Below are positions 6,750-13,388 of a stretch of 13,388 bases of DNA, one piece after another; the first letter of the stretch is position 1, and each line of letters opens with the position of its first letter. Both the position numbers and the translations under genes were made by a program. The DNA lies in assembly GCA_005786815.1 (NCBI GenBank), contig SYDB01000033.1, forward strand, positions 1 to 13,388, given 5' to 3'. The notes under the pieces were generated by a model that saw nothing but the letters and a program-made list of their open reading frames with translations, made no database searches and had not been told where the DNA came from. Source of the stretch: Burkholderiales bacterium (lineage in GTDB: Bacteria; Pseudomonadota; Gammaproteobacteria; Burkholderiales; Burkholderiaceae_C).

Positions 6750-7928
6750 TTACATCGCAGATTCCAGCATCTCGCGGTATTCCTGAGCCGTCGCAATACG
6801 CGGATTGGTTTTATGGCAATGGTCTGCCATGGCGCCTTCGATCACTTTGTCGAACCAAGCGCGATCCACACCCCTCTCAGCAAGCCCTTTAGGCAAACCG
6901 AGTCTGCCATTCATCGCAGTAATGGCTTGCGCCACTGCTTCGGCAGCCTCCATAGAAGACTTAGCCGATGCATCCGCACCGCCAACATCACCTATACCCA
7001 TCGCGTAGGCCATGCGTTGCATTCGCTTCTCGCGTTGCACCGATTCGGCATGGGCGTTAAAACGCACTACGGCAGGAAGAAACATGGCATTGAGTGTGCC
7101 GTGGTGGAGCTTGGGATTAACGCCACCCAAGCTGTGGCTCAGGCTATGCACACATCCCAAACCTTTTTGAAACGCCATCGCGCCTTGCATAGAGGCACTC
7201 ATCATGTTCAAGCGGGCATCGCGGTCTTGGCCGTTGTTGGTGGCACGCTCGATATAGGCCCATCCTCGGGTCAGACCATCCAAGGCTATGCCGTCTGCTG
7301 GTGGATTAAAAGGCGCCGCCATAAAGGTTTCCATGCAATGCGCGATCGCGTCCATTCCCGTAGCAGCGGTCAACGAGGGGGGTAAACCCAGCGTGAGTTC
7401 TGGGTCCAAAAGCGCAACTTTGGGGACCAAATGCCAAGAATGAAAACCCAATTTACGCCCATCGTCCACGATGACGATCGCGCCGCGCGCAACTTCGCTT
7501 CCTGTGCCGGCCGTGGTGGGTACTGCGATCAAAGGGCAGACGGATGGGGTGATTTTGGGAGAACCGCCTTCGATGGTCGCGTAAGTTTTTAAAGCACCTT
7601 CGTGGGTTGCGGCAATAGCGACACCCTTGGCGCAATCGATCGATGAACCACCACCTACTGCTATCAGACCATCGCATTTATTCGCGTGATAAACCGCAAC
7701 AGCGGCTCTGACGGAGGCTTCGGTGGGGTTAGAAGGCGTTTGGTCAAACACGGCGACCGGCATGCCACCCAAGACATCGAGTGCCTTTTGCAATATGCCG
7801 ACCGCTTTGACGCCTTGGTCGGTGACGATCAAGGGGCGGTGGATAGATGATTTTTCGCATTCGGCCTTTAAGGTGCTGAGCACGCCGAAGTCGATCTGCA
7901 AGTTGGTGATGTAGAGAATTTGAGACAT
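6750..7928 (-). CDS. Iron-containing (group III) alcohol dehydrogenase
   Basis: A 392-residue Fe-dependent alcohol dehydrogenase of the FucO/AdhB/YqhD superfamily, interconverting alcohols and aldehydes or ketones with NAD(P)(H). The dinucleotide-binding motif is GGGSSID (92-98), followed by PTTAGTGSEV. Metal ligands can be matched to FucO Asp196, His200, His263 and His277: Asp193 and His197 in GMDAIAH, His261 in CVHSLSH, and His275 or His276 in LHHGTLNA (the one next to Gly is the more likely ligand). The length is typical. It faces the patatin gene tail to tail and is divergent from the esterase gene over 38 bases. There is no Shine-Dalgarno sequence before ATG 7928, but there is a promoter-like sequence six bases away (separate entry). 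The substrate is unknown; a medium-chain or hydroxy-acid substrate would fit the lipid context, but that is inference. Confidence 0.93.
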   Translation of the reverse strand: MSQILYITNLQIDFGVLSTLKAECEKSSIHRPLIVTDQGVKAVGILQKALDVLGGMPVAVFDQTPSNPTEASVRAAVAVYHANKCDGLIAVGGGSSIDCAKGVAIAATHEGALKTYATIEGGSPKITPSVCPLIAVPTTAGTGSEVARGAIVIVDDGRKLGFHSWHLVPKVALLDPELTLGLPPSLTAATGMDAIAHCMETFMAAPFNPPADGIALDGLTRGWAYIERATNNGQDRDARLNMMSASMQGAMAFQKGLGCVHSLSHSLGGVNPKLHHGTLNAMFLPAVVRFNAHAESVQREKRMQRMAYAMGIGDVGGADASAKSSMEAAEAVAQAITAMNGRLGLPKGLAERGVDRAWFDKVIEGAMADHCHKTNPRIATAQEYREMLESAM

Positions 7929-7933
7929 GGCAC

Positions 7934-7962
7934 ACTATAAAAGCTTTCAGCCTATTTTTCAT
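7934..7962 (-). promoter_or_regulatory. Candidate promoter of the alcohol dehydrogenase gene
   Basis: On the - strand, a -10-like TATAGT (7939-7934, five of six consensus bases) is preceded by a 17-base spacer and a -35-like ATGAAA (7962-7957, four of six). A start about six bases after the -10 would fall on the A of ATG 7928, giving a leaderless transcript. The same 38-base gap must also serve the divergent esterase gene, for which TATAAA (7936-7941, + strand) is the only -10-like word and has no matching -35. Confidence 0.4.
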
Positions 7963-7966
7963 CACT

Positions 7967-8944
7967 ATGAGTCACCCAAGTAACCCTTATACGCAACTCA
8001 CGCCTCGCACCCAAGAAGTCCTGCAAGCCATTGCCAAAGCCGGACGTCCCCCCATCGCCACTCTGACTGCGCACCAAGCCAAAGAGGCTTACGCCTTGGG
8101 TGCGGGGATTTTGGAAGCACCGATGCCCACTATGGCCAGAGATGAAACTCTGCAAATCTCGGTGCGCGATGGCACGCAACTGCGTGCCAAGTTGTGGTCA
8201 CCTTTGTCTCGTGAAGCTAGCCCCGCCTTACCTGTTTTGCTGTACTTTCACGGAGGTGGCTTTACGGTCGGCAGCCCAGAAACGCATGAGGGAGTCTGCA
8301 AACAATTGGCCCATTTGGCGCAATGCGCCGTAGTTTCTCTGGATTACCGTTTGGCCCCTGAATATAAATTTCCAACCGCGCACCGCGATGCCATCGATGC
8401 TTTGAAGTGGTTGGCACAGCACGCCCAAGCGCTGGGCTTAGACGCGCAACGCATTGCCATTGGTGGTGATAGCGCCGGCGGCACCCTAACTGCAGCCACA
8501 GCCATAGGCGCGCGCGACGCGGGTATAGCGTTGCGTTTGCAACTCATGTTTTATCCAGGATGCGCGGCTGACCACATGGCGTCTGCCGACACATTTGCAA
8601 AAGGATTCTTGCTAGAGAAGGACAGCATCGACTACTTCTACGGCCACTATTTAGAACACCCAAGCCACCGCCAAGATCCCCTGTTCTCGCCATTGGTCGA
8701 AGCCAATGTGTCTGATGTTGCGCCAGCGTGGATTGGTCTGGCCGAGTGCGACCCATTGGTGGATGAAGGCATTGCCTATGGCGACCATTTGCGCATGGCA
8801 GGCGTGCCTGTGGATTTAGAGATTTACAAAGGCGTGGTGCATAGTTTTATTCAGATGGGACGCATGATTCCAGAGGCGCTGACCGCCCATGCCGATGCGG
8901 CCAATGCCTTGAGAACGGCATTTAAAACGAAGGAGCCCGTATGA
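7967..8944 (+). CDS. Alpha/beta hydrolase, HSL-type (acetyl esterase/lipase)
   Basis: A 325-residue serine esterase of the hormone-sensitive-lipase family (bacterial family IV), which typically hydrolyses short- to medium-chain acyl esters. The oxyanion-hole motif is HGGGF (His95 to Gly98 and on), the nucleophile elbow is GGDSAGG with Ser169, and the triad is completed by Asp262 (in ECDPLVDEG) and His292 (in VVHSFIQM). The SLDYRLAPEYKFP segment between motif and elbow is also diagnostic. No signal peptide is seen, so it is cytoplasmic. ATG 7967 has no clear ribosome site; the family usually has an N-terminal helical cap, as here (about residues 10-50), so the start is plausible. Its stop overlaps the start of the next gene (ATGA), implying co-translation with the hotdog-GNAT protein. 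Confidence 0.93.
   Translation: MSHPSNPYTQLTPRTQEVLQAIAKAGRPPIATLTAHQAKEAYALGAGILEAPMPTMARDETLQISVRDGTQLRAKLWSPLSREASPALPVLLYFHGGGFTVGSPETHEGVCKQLAHLAQCAVVSLDYRLAPEYKFPTAHRDAIDALKWLAQHAQALGLDAQRIAIGGDSAGGTLTAATAIGARDAGIALRLQLMFYPGCAADHMASADTFAKGFLLEKDSIDYFYGHYLEHPSHRQDPLFSPLVEANVSDVAPAWIGLAECDPLVDEGIAYGDHLRMAGVPVDLEIYKGVVHSFIQMGRMIPEALTAHADAANALRTAFKTKEPV
8930..8935 (+). promoter_or_regulatory. Ribosome binding site of the hotdog-GNAT gene
   Basis: AAGGAG, a strong Shine-Dalgarno sequence inside the end of the esterase gene, five bases before ATG 8941. It supports the four-base ATGA overlap as a true start. Confidence 0.8.
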
Positions 8945-9804
8945 CGCGCAACGACTTTCGATTGCTACACCGCCTTCGGGTGCGCTGGGTTGAGGTGGAC
9001 TTACAAAAAATTGTCTTCAACGGCCACTACCTGATGTACTTCGACACCGCCATGGCGGACTACTGGCGCGCATTGGCCATTCCCTACGAAGACACCATGC
9101 ACCAGTTGGGCGGTGATTTGTACGTCAAAAAAGCCAGCTTGGAATACCACGCATCTGCTCAGTATGACGATAGGTTAGATGTGGGCTTGCGTTGTCAGCG
9201 CATCGGTAATTCGTCTATCCAATTTGTGGGCGGAATATTTTGTAGCGGCCAATTGTTGATCACCGGTGAACTGCTCTATGTGTACGCCAATCCCAACACC
9301 AAAACCTCCATGCCTGTGCCACAAGTGTTGCGCGAAACCATGCTGGGCTTCGAAGAAGGACAAACAGTCACCGCCTTGGAAACAGGTCACTGGAGTAATC
9401 TAAAAGATAAAGCCCAACCCGTGCGAACCCAAGTGTTTGTACAAGAACAAGGCATCGATGCCAAAGACGAATGGGACTCAGCTGACGCGGATGCTGTGCA
9501 CGCAGTGGTCACCAACCGTTTTGGACATCCCTTGGGGACAGCACGTTTGTTGAAGAAATCCCCAGGGGTTGCCCAGATAGGGCGCATGGCTGTGGTGCGC
9601 GTGATGCGCGGGTCTGGGCTTGGTGGGCAGTTGTTAAACGCCTTGGTCGATATTGCCAAAGCACGCGGTGACAAAGAAGTGCACTTACACGCCCAAACCA
9701 GCGCCCAAGCTTTCTATGCGCGCGAAGGATTTGTGCCCGTGGGAGAACCGTTTGATGAGGTAGGGATTGCGCATATTGAAATGCGTAAAGTTCTAGTAGC
9801 TTGA
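8941..9804 (+). CDS. Fused hotdog acyl-CoA thioesterase and GNAT acetyltransferase
   Basis: A 287-residue two-domain protein. Residues about 8-135 are a YbgC/4-hydroxybenzoyl-CoA-thioesterase-type hotdog: VRWVEVDLQKIVFNGHYL, with Asp20 aligned to the family's catalytic aspartate and the NGHY turn at 27-30, then the usual YHASAQYDD strand. Residues about 155-287 are a GNAT N-acetyltransferase of the ElaA/YjcF type. They open with VFVQEQGI (165-172) and include the acetyl-CoA pyrophosphate loop RGSGLG (223-228), then LHAQTSAQAFYAREGF and the GIAHIEM ending. Both domains look complete and are in one frame without a stop, so this is a real fusion and not a sequencing join. Coupling to the esterase gene suggests a shared acyl-ester or acyl-CoA role. 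The acceptor of the acetyl group is unknown. Confidence 0.9.
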   Translation: MTRNDFRLLHRLRVRWVEVDLQKIVFNGHYLMYFDTAMADYWRALAIPYEDTMHQLGGDLYVKKASLEYHASAQYDDRLDVGLRCQRIGNSSIQFVGGIFCSGQLLITGELLYVYANPNTKTSMPVPQVLRETMLGFEEGQTVTALETGHWSNLKDKAQPVRTQVFVQEQGIDAKDEWDSADADAVHAVVTNRFGHPLGTARLLKKSPGVAQIGRMAVVRVMRGSGLGGQLLNALVDIAKARGDKEVHLHAQTSAQAFYAREGFVPVGEPFDEVGIAHIEMRKVLVA

Positions 9805-9814
9805 TAACGCTACG

Positions 9815-9840
9815 TTGCTTGATTTATGGAGAAGAAGCAA
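9815..9840. repeat. Weak inverted repeat in a convergent gap
   Basis: TTGCTT (9815-9820) and AAGCAA (9835-9840) could form a six-pair stem with a 14-base loop between the converging hotdog-GNAT and ygfZ genes. There is no T-tract on either side and the stem is poor in GC, so a terminator function is uncertain. The rest of the 51-base gap shows nothing. Confidence 0.25.
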
Positions 9841-9855
9841 ATCCGCTTTGAGAGA

Positions 9856-10842
9856 TTAGATGTCGTCTTTCAAAACATATGGCAACGGTAAGACATGGAG
9901 TTGCGGGCCAGCAGTTGTTCCTACATGCAACAACTTGTTTTCGTCCACCACGCTCGTTTGTAGTTCCACAACCGCGTAAGTCTGGTCATTCACGGTAGCG
10001 ACTTGCGCTACCAAACCACAGGGTTGGTCGGTGGCGTCACTGGTGAAAATTTCTTGTCCGGCTGAGATAGCTCCAGCGCTTTGCACCACGTAGGCACGGC
10101 GCTTCAAAGTGCCCCTGAACTGGCTACGGGCGACGACTTCTTGTCCAGGGTAGCAACCCTTTTTGAAATTTACACCGTCGACCGACTCGTAATTGAGCAT
10201 TTGCGGCACAAAGGCTTCAAAGGTGGCAAGTTCCACCCATGCAATGCCACTTATGACTTCGCCCAACTGCCAATGCGCAGGGTCTAGGGCAGGGTATTGG
10301 GACAAGTCGGGGGCGCTAGATGCCAGTATGAGCGCGCGGGGCTGGCCCATTGCGGGGTAAAGCGTCAACACATGCGCTTTGGCAGACTCCCAAGGGATGC
10401 AACGCCAAGCTTGTTGTGTTGTCGAAAGTTCTTGGGGGCTAGTGTGGGTTCCAGCTTCTTGCGAAATCTTCGTTACAACAGACTCTAAAGAATTTCCAGC
10501 CAAGCCCATCAAATTGAAATCAGCCGTCGCATCCGTCAGCTTCACCTTGGCACGCAACACAAACATCGATAAACGTTTCACAGTTTGGGCGATCAAATCG
10601 CGACGACACACCAACAACACTTCGTCGGGGCTGGGCTTGCAGTACACAAAGCTCCCTTGCATACGCCCTTTCGCGTTACAAAAAGCGCCCAAATGGCACT
10701 GGTCTGCCTTCATCAGCAAGACGTCTTGGGTGAGTTGGTTATGGAGAAAGTTGGCAGCGTCTTCGCCCGAAGCGCGGATCACTCCCAAATGGGGCAGGGG
10801 GGCAACGCCATCTAGGACGGGTAAGTGGGAGAGTGTGGACAT
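9856..10842 (-). CDS. ygfZ: YgfZ/CAF17-like folate-binding Fe-S protein maintenance factor
   Basis: A 328-residue protein of the YgfZ/GcvT-like family, which binds tetrahydrofolate and supports assembly or repair of certain iron-sulfur enzymes such as MiaB and some dehydrogenases. The signature KGCYPGQEV is present with the conserved Cys230; the GcvT-like start (LGVIRASGEDAANFLHNQLTQD) and the AFCNAKGRM strand also fit. The length matches E. coli YgfZ (326). It lies on the - strand, 48 bases from the divergent mltG. The start ATG 10842 is preceded directly by TCAGAG and a GATAAT hexamer (10854-10849), which resembles a -10 box, but no good -35 is seen. The C-terminal barrel segment (TLKRRAYVVQ and on) is intact. 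Confidence 0.93.
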   Translation of the reverse strand: MSTLSHLPVLDGVAPLPHLGVIRASGEDAANFLHNQLTQDVLLMKADQCHLGAFCNAKGRMQGSFVYCKPSPDEVLLVCRRDLIAQTVKRLSMFVLRAKVKLTDATADFNLMGLAGNSLESVVTKISQEAGTHTSPQELSTTQQAWRCIPWESAKAHVLTLYPAMGQPRALILASSAPDLSQYPALDPAHWQLGEVISGIAWVELATFEAFVPQMLNYESVDGVNFKKGCYPGQEVVARSQFRGTLKRRAYVVQSAGAISAGQEIFTSDATDQPCGLVAQVATVNDQTYAVVELQTSVVDENKLLHVGTTAGPQLHVLPLPYVLKDDI

Positions 10843-10881
10843 CTCTGAATTATCATGCCCGACATATTTTGGCGAATGTTT

Positions 10882-10885
10882 AAGG
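10882..10885 (+). promoter_or_regulatory. Ribosome binding site of mltG
   Basis: AAGG five bases before ATG 10891 at the edge of the 48-base divergent gap. It is modest in strength but well placed. Confidence 0.55.
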
Positions 10886-10890
10886 TTTAA

Positions 10891-11916
10891 ATGAAACGGA
10901 TCGGCCAGCTGTTTGGCTCTTTGTTGCTGGTGCTCGTATTACTAGGTGCCGTCACGACATGGTGGGTCATGCGGCCTTTGACTTTGACCAACCCGACCGT
11001 CGATATCTCCATTGAACCCCAAACCACGGTGCGCGGAATTGCGCAAGTGGTCGCCGATTCAGGGGTAAGTGTTGAGCCCGTGTTGTTACATGGTTTTTTT
11101 CGAATCAGCGGCCAATCGCGCAAACTGCGCGCTGGCAGTTATGAAATCAGCCAAGGCGAGTCCGTCCTAGACCTTTTGCGCAAACTCAGCCGAGGCGAAG
11201 AAAGCCTTAAAGCCGTGGGATTGATAGACGGCTGGACTTTCAAGCAATTTAGAGCAGCCTTGGCCAAAGCACCCAACCTCTACCATGACAGCCAAGGACT
11301 TAGCGACGCAGAACTCATGGCGCGCTTAGGCAAACCGGGCGTCGCACCGGAAGGGCGTTTTTTCCCAGACACCTACACCTATGGCAAAGGCGCTTCTGAA
11401 TTACGGGTGATGCAACGCGCGCTCAATGCCATGGACAAACAATTGGCAGCCGCTTGGGCACAGCGGAACACCTCCATCATTTTGAAAACACCAGATGAAG
11501 CTCTGATATTGGCCAGCATTGTCGAAAAAGAAACGGGCAAAGAAAGCGACCGCGGGATGATCAGCAGCGTGTTTCACAACCGCTTACGTATCAACATGCC
11601 TTTGCAAACCGACCCCACGGTGATTTACGGCATGGGCGATGCATTTGATGGCAATTTACGGCGCGCGGATTTGAAATCTGATCACCCTTGGAACACTTAC
11701 ACCCGCAAAGGACTGCCACCCACCCCTATCGCAATGCCAGGACGCAATGCGCTGCGTGCCACCCTGCACCCCGATACCAGCAATGCGCTGTATTTCGTAG
11801 CGCGCGGGGATGGAAGTAGCGCATTTAGCGAAACGCTGGAAGCACACAATGCCGCCGTCAATCGCTACCAACGCGGTGGCGCCAGCCCGCCCAGCAACGG
11901 CGCACAGGCAAAATAG
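10891..11916 (+). CDS. mltG: Endolytic murein transglycosylase MltG
   Basis: A 341-residue inner-membrane lytic transglycosylase (YceG family) that cuts nascent peptidoglycan strands and sets glycan chain length. A short positive N-terminus (MKRIGQ) is followed by one membrane helix (about 7-27) and a periplasmic part. The LysM-like subdomain lies at about 35-105 (LRAGSYEISQGESVLDLL). The catalytic domain follows, with EGRFFPDTY and the catalytic Glu212 in ASIVEKET, equivalent to Glu218 of E. coli MltG, then VFHNRL, LQTDPTVIYG and the YTRKGLPPTPI segment. E. coli MltG has 340 residues, so the gene is full length. It heads the unit mltG-tmk-holB; tmk starts 53 bases after its stop. Confidence 0.97.
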   Translation: MKRIGQLFGSLLLVLVLLGAVTTWWVMRPLTLTNPTVDISIEPQTTVRGIAQVVADSGVSVEPVLLHGFFRISGQSRKLRAGSYEISQGESVLDLLRKLSRGEESLKAVGLIDGWTFKQFRAALAKAPNLYHDSQGLSDAELMARLGKPGVAPEGRFFPDTYTYGKGASELRVMQRALNAMDKQLAAAWAQRNTSIILKTPDEALILASIVEKETGKESDRGMISSVFHNRLRINMPLQTDPTVIYGMGDAFDGNLRRADLKSDHPWNTYTRKGLPPTPIAMPGRNALRATLHPDTSNALYFVARGDGSSAFSETLEAHNAAVNRYQRGGASPPSNGAQAK

Positions 11917-11927
11917 GTGTTTTACTG

Positions 11928-11954
11928 AAACTGGCGTTTTGGCAAAACTGGCGT
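11928..11954 (+). repeat. Two copies of a 10-base direct repeat between mltG and tmk
   Basis: AAACTGGCGT at 11928-11937 and 11945-11954, with a 17-base period; flanking bases are partly alike (TGAAACTGG, CAAAACTGG). A related AAAACTGG occurs again at the tmk start (from 11976). No Shine-Dalgarno sequence lies between the repeat and tmk. This may be a local slippage duplication or a leader element; the sequence does not decide. Confidence 0.5.
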
Positions 11955-11969
11955 ATTTACTAAATTGAC

Positions 11970-12635
11970 ATGACAAAAACTGGGCTTTTCATTAGTTTTG
12001 AAGGCATCGATGGGGCGGGCAAATCGACCCATATCGAGGGCTTGGCCGCTGCTTTCAAAGACCAGGGCCGTCAAGTCACCCTGACCCGGGAGCCGGGTGG
12101 CACGCCCTTGGCGGAAACACTGCGAGAGTTGGTCTTGCACAAGCCGATGGATCCTTTGAGCGAAGCCTTGTTGATATTCGCAGCCCGTCGCGACCACTTA
12201 CAACAGGTTATCGAGCCCGCCTTGGCGCGTGGCGATGTGGTGCTGTGCGACCGCTTTACCGACGCCACGTTTGCCTACCAAGGCGGCGGGCGTGGATTTG
12301 ATTTGGCGGTGCTTAGCCAGCTAGAGACATGGGTGCAGAGCTCTACAGACGGTATTCGCCAACCCGATTTGACGGTTTGGTTCGAGTTGGAACCGCGCAT
12401 TGCCGCTGAGCGTTTGGCCGGTGCGCGTGTGCCGGACAGATTTGAGTCGCAACCGGTGGCGTTTTTCGAGCAAGTGCACTTGGGCTACGCCAAACGCGCG
12501 GATGCAGATCCTGCACGATTTGCCCGCATCGATGCGTCTAAAACCAAACATGCGGTTTGGCAGCAAATTACCCGCGCTTTGGTGCAAAAAGGGTGGTTGT
12601 CCATCATGGTGGCCACACCGTCTGGGTTGGAATAA
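11970..12635 (+). CDS. tmk: Thymidylate kinase
   Basis: A 221-residue dTMP kinase, phosphorylating dTMP to dTDP with ATP on the route to dTTP. The P-loop is [10 protein letters not shown] (11-20); the dTMP-binding REPGGT is at 40-45; the DRF motif is at 94-96 ([16 protein letters not shown]), and a lid region follows ([15 protein letters not shown]). The length is normal (E. coli 213). ATG 11970 is right, because the P-loop must begin about ten residues in and no other start is near, yet no ribosome site precedes it. A TTGACA at 11965-11970 overlaps the start and is probably chance. It lies between mltG and holB, a gene order that is widespread in proteobacteria; holB begins three bases after its stop. 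Confidence 0.97.
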   Translation: MTKTGLFISFEGIDGAGKSTHIEGLAAAFKDQGRQVTLTREPGGTPLAETLRELVLHKPMDPLSEALLIFAARRDHLQQVIEPALARGDVVLCDRFTDATFAYQGGGRGFDLAVLSQLETWVQSSTDGIRQPDLTVWFELEPRIAAERLAGARVPDRFESQPVAFFEQVHLGYAKRADADPARFARIDASKTKHAVWQQITRALVQKGWLSIMVATPSGLE

Positions 12636-12638
12636 AGC

Positions 12639-13388
12639 ATGTCGGACACACAGCTTTCTCCAAAGTCTGGCTCCCAGCTTTCGACTTGGTTGCATCAGCA
12701 ACTCTCAACTTTGCTTTCACGCCGTGGGCATGCTTGGCTTTTGCAGGGCCCATCGGGGCTAGGCCAATACAACTTGGCCTTAGAACTTGCCCGCGCTTGG
12801 TTGTGCGAAAACACCACCCCGTCCGGTGCCTGCTACCAATGTGCCAGTTGCCATTCGGTGGATGTCCGCTCGCATCCAGATTTATGCGTGCTCATGCCCG
12901 AGACAGTGGCGCTCGAATTGGATTGGCCCTTGGACGAAAAGTCGCAAAAAGAGATCGACGACAAGAAGCGCAAGCCCAGCAAAGAAATCCGCGTCGAAGC
13001 CGCGCGCGAGATGATCAACTTCACCCAACATACCCGCTCGGGCGGCCATACCAAGGTGGTGCTGGTTTATCCCGCGGAACGCATGAACCACGTCACGGCC
13101 AACGCGATTTTGAAAACCTTGGAAGAGCCGCCTGGTGAATGCCGTTTTGTCTTGGTCAGCGAAGCCGCGCATATTCTGCTGCCCACGATTCGAAGCCGTT
13201 GCCAAACCCACACCATGGTCTGGCCAGAGGAACAACAAGCCTTGGAATGGTTGGTATCTCAAGGGCTAGGGGCAGCAGACGCCAAAGCCACGTTGCGCGC
13301 TGCGGGTGGGCGGCCTGAAGACGCCTTAGACCTTGCCAACGCAGGTCTCAAGGCCACGCAATGGTCGAGTTTTCCTTTGATGGTGAGC
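12639..13388 (+). CDS. holB: DNA polymerase III delta prime subunit, 5' part
   Basis: The first 250 codons of HolB, the delta prime subunit of the clamp loader that places the beta clamp on DNA; the gene continues past the window. The P-loop position reads GPSGLGQY (37-44) with Gln instead of Lys, in keeping with delta prime not binding ATP. Four cysteines at 56, 65, 68 and 71 have the 9-3-3 spacing of the E. coli zinc module (50, 59, 62, 65), followed by SHPDL. Later come LKTLEEPPG (158-166) and the arginine-finger-type SRC motif (Ser186-Arg187-Cys188) that reaches into a neighbouring gamma/tau ATP site. A lysine- and acid-rich stretch (99-116) sits between zinc module and core. ATG 12639 follows tmk by three bases, with a weak ribosome site. 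Confidence 0.95.
   Translation, partial: MSDTQLSPKSGSQLSTWLHQQLSTLLSRRGHAWLLQGPSGLGQYNLALELARAWLCENTTPSGACYQCASCHSVDVRSHPDLCVLMPETVALELDWPLDEKSQKEIDDKKRKPSKEIRVEAAREMINFTQHTRSGGHTKVVLVYPAERMNHVTANAILKTLEEPPGECRFVLVSEAAHILLPTIRSRCQTHTMVWPEEQQALEWLVSQGLGAADAKATLRAAGGRPEDALDLANAGLKATQWSSFPLMVS

Noticed and set aside
6732-6751. Possible hairpin terminator between the convergent patatin and alcohol dehydrogenase genes
   Set aside because: The stem is only five A/T-rich pairs with a ten-base loop and there is no T-tract.
6813-7385. 190-codon open frame on the + strand
   Set aside because: It lies wholly antisense to the alcohol dehydrogenase, whose metal and nucleotide motifs are intact; the antisense peptide is rich in His, Arg and Cys and resembles no family.
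10379-10894. 171-codon open frame on the + strand running into the mltG start
   Set aside because: It is antisense to ygfZ, which has its signature motif, and overlaps the mltG start; the peptide has no recognisable domain.
11965-11970. TTGACA as a -35 box of an internal promoter
   Set aside because: It overlaps the tmk start codon, and any transcript from it would begin inside tmk and lack its start; the match is probably chance.
12557-13138. 193-codon open frame on the + strand across the tmk-holB junction
   Set aside because: It is out of frame with both tmk and holB; the frame starting at 12639 carries the zinc cysteines and SRC motif and stays open to the window end.
1-13388. Search for CRISPR arrays, tRNA or rRNA genes, transposases, toxin-antitoxin pairs and defence genes
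   Set aside because: Nothing of these kinds was seen; nearly all bases belong to recognisable metabolic or housekeeping genes, and the longest gap is only 61 bases.

Overview
The window looks like chromosomal DNA of a betaproteobacterium of the order Burkholderiales, most likely Comamonadaceae-like. I infer this from two things: the gene content and order (a beta-oxidation cluster carrying the patatin, glutathione transferase and SDR genes, and ygfZ divergent from mltG-tmk-holB), and the protein sequences themselves. Base composition is moderate, roughly 50 percent GC on the left and somewhat higher on the right, by hand counts of sample lines. Coding density is very high. There are fourteen protein genes, two of them cut by the window edges. 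I see no RNA gene, insertion sequence, phage gene, CRISPR array or integration site.

Positions 1-6712 (+ strand) read as one lipid-degradation operon: the end of a thiolase, a long acyl-CoA dehydrogenase, a PaaI-type hotdog thioesterase, a zinc-free NADPH-dependent oxidoreductase (CurA/LTB4DH type), a glutathione transferase with an extra C-terminal domain, a short-chain dehydrogenase and a patatin-like hydrolase. The last three are tightly packed. The SDR starts with GTG and the patatin with TTG, and each start overlaps the preceding stop codon. A plausible joint role is release of fatty acids from lipids (patatin), beta-oxidation (dehydrogenase, thiolase), CoA release (thioesterase) and clean-up of reactive carbonyl by-products (oxidoreductase, GST, SDR).

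Positions 6750-9804 continue the lipid/alcohol theme. An iron-dependent alcohol dehydrogenase lies on the - strand. It is divergent, over 38 bases, from an HSL-type esterase that overlaps by four bases a fused protein made of a hotdog thioesterase and a GNAT acetyltransferase.

Positions 9856-13388 are housekeeping: ygfZ (iron-sulfur protein maintenance) on the - strand, then divergently mltG (peptidoglycan chain-terminating transglycosylase), tmk (dTMP kinase) and the first 250 codons of holB (DNA polymerase III delta prime). The mltG-tmk-holB order is widespread in proteobacteria.

I found no new defence, mobile or RNA-based system. The points most worth a second look are the hotdog-GNAT fusion, the unnamed C-terminal domain of the GST, a short, sharply bounded GC-rich patch inside the oxidoreductase gene, the chain of non-ATG coupled starts, and possible leaderless transcripts.
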